Origin: SIG587 sp045649505
GTDB lineage: Bacteria; Bacillota; Clostridia; Oscillospirales; Acutalibacteraceae
Length of the DNA stretch: 13,111 bases
Assembly: GCA_045649505.1 (NCBI GenBank)
Contig: JAZRQA010000083.1
Span: forward strand, 1 to 13,111
Direction of reading: 5' to 3'
Made by a program: the position numbers and the translations under genes. Of this stretch, positions 1 through 6,946 are shown one piece after another; position 1 is the first letter of the stretch, and every line of letters starts with the position of its first letter. The notes under the pieces are model-generated. The model was given only the letters and a program-made list of their open reading frames with translations, had not been told where the DNA came from and searched no databases.

Positions 1-61
1 AAAAATATGTCAAGAACTTTTTTGTCTAAAAATCGCGCATTTTTTTACCTCGTTTTTTGGA

Positions 62-90
62 TTTACATACTTTGTATCTTTTGATATAAT
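62..90 (+). promoter_or_regulatory. Sigma-A promoter of the seven-gene operon
   Basis: A -35 box TTTACA (62-67) is followed after exactly 17 bp by a perfect TATAAT (85-90). The -10 is preceded by TGA (82-84), giving an extended TGnTATAAT element. Transcription should start near 97. Upstream lie several A/T tracts (T6 at 18-23, A5 at 28-32, T7 at 40-46, T6 at 53-58) that could act as an UP element or bend the DNA; that part is inference. It is the only strong promoter seen ahead of the operon. Confidence 0.85.
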
Positions 91-99
91 TATATAAGA

Positions 100-125
100 A
101 AATAAACTGCGGTATCTGTTTATTT
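100..125 (+). repeat. Inverted repeat at the operon transcript start (candidate operator or 5' stem-loop)
   Basis: AAATAAAC (100-107) and GTTTATTT (118-125) are perfect reverse complements separated by 10 nt. The repeat begins about 10 bp downstream of the -10 box, so it overlaps the expected start of the transcript. That is a classic place for a repressor operator, but the arms could also form a 5' RNA hairpin. The repeat does not match a CcpA cre box. The regulator is unknown. Confidence 0.5.
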
Positions 126-134
126 CGCACAAAA

Positions 135-181
135 CCTTTGGTAAATATAGACAAAGGCCAAAGGAAATTACATTTATTTCC
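135..181 (+). promoter_or_regulatory. Overlapping leader hairpins just upstream of the first ribosome-binding site
   Basis: CCTTTGG (135-141) pairs perfectly with CCAAAGG (158-164). Its first six bases can instead pair with CAAAGG at 152-157. A third hairpin, GGAAAT (163-168) with ATTTCC (176-181) and a 7-nt loop, shares two bases with the first pairing, so the two cannot both form completely. The last arm ends about 3 nt before the ribosome-binding site (184-191). This could modulate translation of the first gene. Pairings are seen in the sequence; the regulatory role is inference. Confidence 0.35.
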
Positions 182-199
182 ACAGAAAGGGTGAAATAC

Positions 200-2953
200 T
201 TGAAGAAAATAACAAAAGTATTGGCAACAGCACTTGTGGTATTACAGCTTTTTTCGTTTTTCGGGGTAATCGCCTCGGCGGAAACGGCGGGAACTTCACA
301 GGGGAAAAAAGGAGGCTATGAGTATCTGCTAACGGCTCCCGTAGTGCTTGGTACGGATAAGAGCGTAGATATAACCGTGACGCCTCCCGTTGCAGGAGAT
401 TACAATATAAGTCTTGTGTTCAAAACCGCAGATACTACAACGCAGAAGGTCGATTATGCCATAAAGATAAACGGCAAAGCCCCCTTTAAGGGCGCTGAAC
501 TTCTTGAGGCACCTGTGTTGTATGTTGATGATGGGGAAGTTCGTACCCTTTCAAACGGTGACCAGACAGCCGCTGCCCAGAAAGCAATTGAGGGTTACAT
601 AACCAGTGTGGCATACGATCCCACCGGTATAAATCTTAAGCCCTATACCGTAAAGTTCGGTGAGGGCGCATCAACTGTGACAGTAACCAATACAGGAAAT
701 GTATTTGAGATTGCAGGTGTTACCCTTACCGTTCCCGAAACAGTCAAGCCCTATGCAGATGTAAGCGCAGGATATTCGGGATACAAGGCATACACAGGCG
801 CACAGCTTGAGATCGAGGCTGAAAAGGTCTTATATAGAAATGAGTATTCACTCACCGCAAAAGCAGATACCGGCAGTGCGGATATAACCCCCCGTAGCGC
901 TACTAACAGTATAATCAATCACATAGGCGGCTCTAACTGGAGCAGTCCCTACCAGACCCTTGCTTGGGAAATAGATGTTCCGCAGGATGGTCTTTACAAC
1001 ATAGGTTTTAACTTTAAGCAGAACTCAATTATTGATGGTAACGCTTACCGATGGCTTAAAATAGACGGAAAGACCCCTTTTACTGAAATGGAGAAGATAG
1101 GCTTTTCGTATAAGACAGCCTGGCAGTATAAAGATTTAACCGATGATAACAATACCCCTTATCAGTTTTATCTGACAAAGGGTAAGCACGAGCTGTCCCT
1201 TACCGTTACTCTTGCAGGCGTTGCTGATATATATGATAAGCTTTCTAAAATAAGCGCACAGGTAGGTGAGCTTTATCTTGATATCGTTATGATAACAAGT
1301 GAGACACCTGACGCCAACCGTGACTATGAGCTTTATAAGCAGATACCTCATTTTGAGGATAGCCTTCAGCGCTTCTATGACGAGCTTATGGCTATGTCCC
1401 AAGAGCTCAATAGCAGAAGCGATATAAACGGTGAGCTTGACGGTGCCGTTAAGAATATGGCGCGTGTTTCCAAGCAGATGCACGATAACCGCTATGAGTC
1501 ACATCTGTATCTTGATACATATTATTCCTACTATCAGACACTTTCATCCTGGCTGTATGATATCAAAAATATGGCCTTGTCTTTGGATAAGATAATTATT
1601 TCTTCTCCCGAAACAAAAACAGATTCGGGTAAAGCAGGCTTCTTTGCTAAGCTTGGCTTTGGTATAACAAGATTCATAAAATCCTTTACAGGTGACTATT
1701 CTACAGTTACCAATAAGGACGGAAGTTCAAAGAGCATAAAGCTTTGGGTAAACTGGGGCCGTGACCAGGTTAAGGTTTTAAATACCCTTATACAGGAGTC
1801 TTTTTCTACCCAACATCCCGATATAAGTGTTAAGGTTGAACAGGTTAACGCCAGTGTTGTTCAGGGTATTATCTCTAATAACTCGCCTGACCTTTATCTT
1901 CATATGCCGCGAACCGAGCCTGTAAACCTTGCAATGCGTGGCGTGCTCTATGACCTTTCAAACTTCAGCGATTACGAGCAGATTTTAGGTAACTTCCAAA
2001 AGGGCGCGGAGCTGCCCTATATCTACAACGGCAAGCCCTACGCTCTTCCCGATACGCAAGGCTTCAATGTAATGTTTGTGCGTGATGATATATTCGCTGA
2101 ACTGGGCCTTGAGGTTCCCAAAACCTGGGATGAGTATCTTTCGGTTATAGCCGTAATACAGCGTAAGAATATGAATGCATACCTGCCCTATGTAAGAATA
2201 CTTGCGGCAACTACCGTAAATACAGGTGCGGGCGGACTTTCAATATTCCCCACAATGCTTATGCAAAACGGCGAAACAATGTATAATAAGGAGCTTAACT
2301 CCACAAATCTTGCATCTCCCGTATCGGTGCAAACCTTCAAGTTCTGGACCGATTTCTATACCGAGTATAAGCTTAACCCCGATGTAAACTTCTATCAGAG
2401 ATTCCGTGTTGGAACAGTACCCTTAGGTATTGCAGGCTATGCAAACTATCTTACTTTTGCTGTTGCTGCACCCGAAATTGCTGATAAATGGTCTGTTCAT
2501 ATGATTCCCGGTGTTCAAAAGGAAGACGGAACAATTGACCACACCAGCGCGGGCTCGGGTACAGGTTGTGCAATAATGAATTCCAGCAAACATAAGGATG
2601 CCGCCTGGGAGTTCATTAAATGGTGGGTAAGCGCCGATACCCAGTATGCCTATTCATTTAACTGTGAGGCAATACTCGGTCAGTCGGGTAGAACTGCCAC
2701 CTCTAATATTGAAGCACTTTCCCGCCTCTCCTGGGATAAGCAGGGCTTAGAAGTAATACTTAAGCAGTGGGAGAATGTAAGAGAAATAGAAGAGGTACCC
2801 GGTAGCTACTATGTATCCCGTTCTATCGACCAGGCATTCTGGGCAGTATATAACGATACCGCCACAGAAAAAGAAGCAATTACCGACTGGAGCAAGACCA
2901 GTGACAGTGAAATCAAGCGTAAGATAGCAGAATATGCTTACAGAAATAAGTAA
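200..2953 (+). CDS. Large secreted extracellular solute-binding protein with N-terminal beta-sandwich modules
   Basis: This is the predicted substrate receptor of a carbohydrate-type ABC importer. I place the start at TTG 200 (917 aa). The site AGAAAGGG (184-191) abuts the in-frame GTG at 191 but sits about 8 nt from the TTG, and this start gives a clean signal peptide (residues 1-27, cleavage after ASA). No lipobox cysteine is visible. Two beta-rich, carbohydrate-binding-like modules follow (about 40-180 and 200-365). They share the pattern YNI-x3-FK ... KI(N/D)GK(A/T)PF, so they look like a duplication. A helical segment (about 375-465) leads to a family 1 solute-binding domain (about 512-915), with typical features such as the KTWDEY segment and SSKHKDAAWEFIKWW near residues 795-809. 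Family members are usually 400-550 aa, so this protein is roughly double length. The next gene's ribosome-binding site overlaps the stop codon. The ligand is unknown; a glycan is likely. Confidence 0.85.
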   Translation: MKKITKVLATALVVLQLFSFFGVIASAETAGTSQGKKGGYEYLLTAPVVLGTDKSVDITVTPPVAGDYNISLVFKTADTTTQKVDYAIKINGKAPFKGAELLEAPVLYVDDGEVRTLSNGDQTAAAQKAIEGYITSVAYDPTGINLKPYTVKFGEGASTVTVTNTGNVFEIAGVTLTVPETVKPYADVSAGYSGYKAYTGAQLEIEAEKVLYRNEYSLTAKADTGSADITPRSATNSIINHIGGSNWSSPYQTLAWEIDVPQDGLYNIGFNFKQNSIIDGNAYRWLKIDGKTPFTEMEKIGFSYKTAWQYKDLTDDNNTPYQFYLTKGKHELSLTVTLAGVADIYDKLSKISAQVGELYLDIVMITSETPDANRDYELYKQIPHFEDSLQRFYDELMAMSQELNSRSDINGELDGAVKNMARVSKQMHDNRYESHLYLDTYYSYYQTLSSWLYDIKNMALSLDKIIISSPETKTDSGKAGFFAKLGFGITRFIKSFTGDYSTVTNKDGSSKSIKLWVNWGRDQVKVLNTLIQESFSTQHPDISVKVEQVNASVVQGIISNNSPDLYLHMPRTEPVNLAMRGVLYDLSNFSDYEQILGNFQKGAELPYIYNGKPYALPDTQGFNVMFVRDDIFAELGLEVPKTWDEYLSVIAVIQRKNMNAYLPYVRILAATTVNTGAGGLSIFPTMLMQNGETMYNKELNSTNLASPVSVQTFKFWTDFYTEYKLNPDVNFYQRFRVGTVPLGIAGYANYLTFAVAAPEIADKWSVHMIPGVQKEDGTIDHTSAGSGTGCAIMNSSKHKDAAWEFIKWWVSADTQYAYSFNCEAILGQSGRTATSNIEALSRLSWDKQGLEVILKQWENVREIEEVPGSYYVSRSIDQAFWAVYNDTATEKEAITDWSKTSDSEIKRKIAEYAYRNK

Positions 2954-2971
2954 AGGAGGTCAGCAGTAATA

Positions 2972-3880
2972 ATGAGCATAAAAGCAAAAATTAAAAACCC
3001 CGCCAACGGTAGTAAGCTGTGGCAACTTTATGTACTGTTGGCACCCTTCTTTATAGTATTCTGTCTTATGACGGTGCTGCCTGTGCTTGCATCAATAGTT
3101 CTTAGCTTTTTTAACTTTGATATGGTGTCATTGCCTCGCTTTGCAGGTCTTGAAAACTATATCCGCATGTTTTTACAGGATGATATTTTCCCAATAGTAC
3201 TCAAAAACACAATACTTCTGGCAATACTCACAGGCCCTCTCGGATTTCTGCTTTCCTTTGTGCTGGCATGGTTTATAAACGAGTTCGGCAGAGCCGCCAG
3301 AACCTTGTTCTCCTTTATGTTCTACGCACCTACACTTGCAGGTCACGCTGTATATATCTGGCAGATAGCCTTCTCGTCAGACAGCTATGGTTATGTAAAC
3401 AGTATGCTTATTTCTCTGGGTATACTTACTGAGCCTGTAGCTTGGCTTTCCAGTACCGATTATATTGTACCGCTGGTTGTTATCATCCAGCTCTGGTCGG
3501 GTCTTGGAATTTCATTCCTGTCAAACGTTTCGGGTCTGCAGAACATAAACAACGAGCTTTATGAAGCCGGCGCAATAGATGGTATAAGAAACCGTTGGCA
3601 GGAGCTTTGGTACATAACCCTGCCCGGTATGAAGCATATGTTGCTGTTTAGTGCAGTTATGCAGATAGCAAGCTCCTTCTCTATAAGCGGTATAATACAG
3701 CAGTTAGCAGGTTATCCTACCGTAAACTATGCGGCGGATACCATTGTATCCTACCTTGCTGACGTTGGTACCGTTAAGTATGAGATGGGTTACGCATCAG
3801 CCTTATCCGTTGTGCTGTTCCTGCTTATGGTAGGCACACGTTGGATATTTACTAAGCTGATAAATAAGGCGGGAAGGTGA
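2972..3880 (+). CDS. Sugar ABC transporter permease, MalF/UgpA/LplB type (pair 1)
   Basis: A 302-aa inner-membrane permease with six predicted membrane segments (about 18-47, 76-102, 111-133, 164-186, 222-242, 272-295). The cytoplasmic coupling motif lies at 198-217 (EAGAIDG, then nine residues, then ITLP), the surface that contacts the ATPase. Length and layout match binding-protein-dependent sugar permeases. AAGGAGG at 2953-2959 precedes the ATG, and the gene follows the solute-binding protein by 18 nt. It should form a heterodimer with the next gene's product. The coupling-motif DNA shares a 16-nt identical stretch (3609-3624) with the third permease of the operon (9867-9882), which hints at shared ancestry of the two pairs. 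Confidence 0.92.
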   Translation: MSIKAKIKNPANGSKLWQLYVLLAPFFIVFCLMTVLPVLASIVLSFFNFDMVSLPRFAGLENYIRMFLQDDIFPIVLKNTILLAILTGPLGFLLSFVLAWFINEFGRAARTLFSFMFYAPTLAGHAVYIWQIAFSSDSYGYVNSMLISLGILTEPVAWLSSTDYIVPLVVIIQLWSGLGISFLSNVSGLQNINNELYEAGAIDGIRNRWQELWYITLPGMKHMLLFSAVMQIASSFSISGIIQQLAGYPTVNYAADTIVSYLADVGTVKYEMGYASALSVVLFLLMVGTRWIFTKLINKAGR

Positions 3881-3885
3881 TGAAA

Positions 3886-4782
3886 ATGAGAAGAACTATA
3901 AGAGATATATTACATTTACCCGCCCGTAACCAGATGAGAAGATTCACCCGCAGTAAAATTGGTAACTTCTTCTACTTTTTCTTCCTTTTTGCCGCAGGCC
4001 TTTTCTCAGTACTGCCTATGATATACTGTGTGGCTACATCATTTAAGCCACTTGATGAACTTCTGGTGTTCCCACCAACATTGTTTACTGTAAAGCGTCC
4101 CACTATTGCAAACTATCTTGCATTGCCTGACCTTATATCTGGTCTTTCGGTTCCGCTTTCTCGTTATTTATTCAATAGTATATTCATTGCGGTATGCGGT
4201 ACTGTGATGGGCGTTATTGCATCGGCAATGGCGGCATTTGTGCTTTCCAAAACACAAATACCCTATAAAAAAGTGATATTTACAGTTATTCAGTTCTCAC
4301 TTTTGTTTAACGCATACACATTGGCGATACCTCAGTACATAATCTACTCCACACTTGGAGCAATAAATACCTACTGGGTATACCTGCTGCCAACTATTGC
4401 TTCTTCAATGGGTGTATTCCTTATGAAGCAGTATATGGACGGCTATGTGCCCGAGGCTCTTATTGAGGCAGCGCATATTGACGGTGCCGATTGGTTCCGT
4501 ATATTTGCCCGCGTTATTCTGCCCATAATAAAACCATGTATCCTAACACTCACCCTGTTCACCTTCCTGGGACTTTGGAATATCACCAATGTAGGTACTA
4601 TCTTCAGTGAGCAGCTTAAAACACTGCCCACCGTAATGTCTACCATTTCCGCAGGAGGTCTAGCAAGAACAGGTAGTGCAATGGCAACCTCGGTTATTAT
4701 GATGATTCCGCCTATCCTGGTTTACCTTGTTTCTCAAAGCAGTATTAAGGAAACCATGGGCAGTGCCGGTATCAAGGGTTAA
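3886..4782 (+). CDS. Carbohydrate ABC transporter permease, MalG type (pair 1)
   Basis: A 298-aa permease and the expected partner of the preceding gene. Six membrane segments are visible (about 27-52, 96-121, 128-148, 160-180, 217-232, 265-284). The coupling motif at about 194-213 is near canonical, EAAHIDGA followed by VILP. The C-terminal tail ending in GIKG is typical of MalG-like proteins. The frame is open back to GTG 3877, and an ATG at 3880 overlaps the previous stop codon as TGATG. However, the site AAGGTGAT (3874-3881) is best placed for the ATG at 3886, which I chose. The true start could be 3880, and translational coupling to the upstream gene is likely either way. Confidence 0.9.
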   Translation: MRRTIRDILHLPARNQMRRFTRSKIGNFFYFFFLFAAGLFSVLPMIYCVATSFKPLDELLVFPPTLFTVKRPTIANYLALPDLISGLSVPLSRYLFNSIFIAVCGTVMGVIASAMAAFVLSKTQIPYKKVIFTVIQFSLLFNAYTLAIPQYIIYSTLGAINTYWVYLLPTIASSMGVFLMKQYMDGYVPEALIEAAHIDGADWFRIFARVILPIIKPCILTLTLFTFLGLWNITNVGTIFSEQLKTLPTVMSTISAGGLARTGSAMATSVIMMIPPILVYLVSQSSIKETMGSAGIKG

Positions 4783-4796
4783 GGAGGTTGTATAAA

Positions 4797-6935
4797 ATGA
4801 AAAAATCAGTTAAACGCCTTTTTGCCCTCATTATTGCGGCAATTTTACTGTTTTCCTTTTCGGTAAGTACCTTTGCCGTTCAGCAGGATACCAGCTCTTT
4901 AGGTAGCGGTGAGATTCCTTATCAGAGTTACACCTACTGGGAGGATTTTGATACCTCGGATAAAACAGCGGTTTATTCCAAGCCTATGTACGAGCTCAAT
5001 ACCGTTGTCAATCCGCTTGATATGGGTGCAGATGCCTCAAGTAAGATAAATGATATTGCAACCGACACTCAGGGTAACCTGTATGTTCTTGACAGCGGCA
5101 ACTCAAGAATTTATATTCTTGATAAGAATTATAATGTACTGCGCACTCTGCAAAACTTCACCTATAACGGGCAGGCAATTAGCTACACCGATGCAAGGGG
5201 TATATATGTAGATGCAAAGGGTAATATCTATGTTGCAGATACCGAGAACGCCCGTGTTCTTGTTATCAATGCGCAGGGTACAATTGAGAAGCTTTTGCTC
5301 CTTCCTGAAAGTGATCTTATCCCTACAGAGTTTAAATACCGTCCCGTAAAAATAGGCGTTGACTCCAAGGGTTACACCTATATTGCAAGTGACGGTTCCT
5401 ACTACGGTGCGATACTCTACTCTCCCCAAATGGAGTTCTTAGGTTTCTTCGGTGCCAATACTGTTAAGGCTACTCCTCTTGAGATTATTAAGCAGATATG
5501 GGACCGCCTGTTCAGCAACGATATTAAGCGTGCTGCAGACGAAATATCACTGCCCTACACCTTTACCGACCTTATTGTAGGCCCCAATGATTTCGTTTAT
5601 ACTGCAACGGGTCGAACCAATGATGATGCAATTCAAACAGGCCAGATATGCCGCCTTAATCCAGGTGGTAAGGATGTTTTAAACGGCTCGGATATCAACT
5701 TTGCTGATGTAAATGTAGGCTCTTTAAAGCGTCAGCGTCAGACGCAGGACCTTTCCAGTATAGATGTTGACAAGAACGGTTTCTTCTATGGCCTTGATAC
5801 TACATACGGCCGTATTTTCTGGTATGACAAAGAGTGCAACCTGCTTTGTGTATTTGGCGGAAGCCTTGGTGACGGAATTCAAAAGGGCACCTTCGGTTTG
5901 CCCAGCGGTATTGTTCAAAACGGTAACGATATTATCGTAACCGATGCTCGCAAAAACTCCCTTACCATATTTACAAGAACCGAATACGGTCAAAGGGTTT
6001 ATGCCGCACAGCTTACAACATTGAGCGGCGACTTTGCAGGTGCTAAAAGTGATTGGGCGCAAATAATTAAGGAAGATGTAAACAACCAGCTCGCATATCG
6101 CGGTCTCGCCAAGGCTTATTATGATATTGGTGAAAATGAAACCGCAATAGAATATGCAAAAATGGGCGTTGACCGCGAGATCTACTCAAAGGCATTTAAG
6201 GTACAGCGTAACAGTATGCTCGAAAATAATTTCGGTTGGCTGATACTTGTAGGAATAATTGTTATAGCTGTAATAGTTGTTGTTAGAATTCAGCTTAAAA
6301 AGCGCGGTATTGTCATATTTAAAAATGAACGCTTAAAGGTTGCCCTTGACAGCGTTGCGCACCCCGTTGAAAGCTTCCGTCTTGTTAAAGAGAAGAAGCA
6401 GGGCTCAATCGTTATCGCAACTGTACTGCTTGTAATTATGTATGTTGTTACCGTTATAAACGATACTAAGGGTGGTTTTGCTTTCACCATATTTGATAAG
6501 GGTAACTACAATGCGATTTTCGTACTACTCAGCACAATCGGTCTTGCAGTTCTGTGGACTGTTGCCAACTGGCTGGTTTGCTCACTCGCAAGCGGTATAG
6601 GTACGCTTAAGGAAATCTATATCGTTACCTGCTACAGTACAATTCCGCTTATATTCTCTAAGCTGCTTAATCTTGTGCTGACTCATGTTCTTGTACCCGA
6701 TGAAGCGGCATTTCTTGGAATATTTACCACCGTGTGCGCACTTTATGCAATGTTTATGCTCATTGTCGGTATTATGCGCATTCACGATTACGAGTTTGGT
6801 AAGTTCGTAGGTACAACAATATTTACCCTTGTTGGAATGCTTATAATCATATTCCTGTTATTCCTTGTATATCTGCTTTCGCAGCAGGTAATAGGATGGC
6901 TGGGAACTCTGTTCGTTGAAATCTATTACAGATAA
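4797..6935 (+). CDS. Secreted NHL-type beta-propeller, TPR and Yip1-like membrane protein
   Basis: A 712-aa envelope protein. The ATG at 4797 lies 9 nt after AAGGAGG (4781-4787); an in-frame TTG at 4788 abuts that site and is rejected. Residues 1-27 form a signal peptide (cleavage after STFA). From about 80 to 395 there are about six NHL-like blades, with repeats such as D-x-QGNLYVLDSGNSRI and DAKGNIYVADTENARV. A short TPR-like helical repeat follows (about 400-472), then a membrane segment (479-499). A cytoplasmic stretch with HPVESF (about 522-527) leads into a Yip1-like domain with five membrane segments (about 536-697). The topology therefore puts the propeller outside and the Yip1 part in the membrane. 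It lies between two permease pairs, 14 nt after the first. Its function is unknown; a scaffold or sensor for the transporter is plausible. Confidence 0.82.
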   Translation: MKKSVKRLFALIIAAILLFSFSVSTFAVQQDTSSLGSGEIPYQSYTYWEDFDTSDKTAVYSKPMYELNTVVNPLDMGADASSKINDIATDTQGNLYVLDSGNSRIYILDKNYNVLRTLQNFTYNGQAISYTDARGIYVDAKGNIYVADTENARVLVINAQGTIEKLLLLPESDLIPTEFKYRPVKIGVDSKGYTYIASDGSYYGAILYSPQMEFLGFFGANTVKATPLEIIKQIWDRLFSNDIKRAADEISLPYTFTDLIVGPNDFVYTATGRTNDDAIQTGQICRLNPGGKDVLNGSDINFADVNVGSLKRQRQTQDLSSIDVDKNGFFYGLDTTYGRIFWYDKECNLLCVFGGSLGDGIQKGTFGLPSGIVQNGNDIIVTDARKNSLTIFTRTEYGQRVYAAQLTTLSGDFAGAKSDWAQIIKEDVNNQLAYRGLAKAYYDIGENETAIEYAKMGVDREIYSKAFKVQRNSMLENNFGWLILVGIIVIAVIVVVRIQLKKRGIVIFKNERLKVALDSVAHPVESFRLVKEKKQGSIVIATVLLVIMYVVTVINDTKGGFAFTIFDKGNYNAIFVLLSTIGLAVLWTVANWLVCSLASGIGTLKEIYIVTCYSTIPLIFSKLLNLVLTHVLVPDEAAFLGIFTTVCALYAMFMLIVGIMRIHDYEFGKFVGTTIFTLVGMLIIIFLLFLVYLLSQQVIGWLGTLFVEIYYR

Positions 6936-6946
6936 GGAGGGATAAA

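Noticed and set aside
100..125. CcpA catabolite-repression (cre) site at the operon start
   Set aside because: The inverted repeat has an N10 centre and lacks the TGNAARCG-like core, so it does not fit the cre consensus.
1136..6785. Several minus-strand open frames of 66-115 codons (for example 1136-1483, 5103-5429, 5724-6062, 6582-6785)
   Set aside because: All are fully within plus-strand genes with strong domain evidence and show no recognisable protein features of their own.
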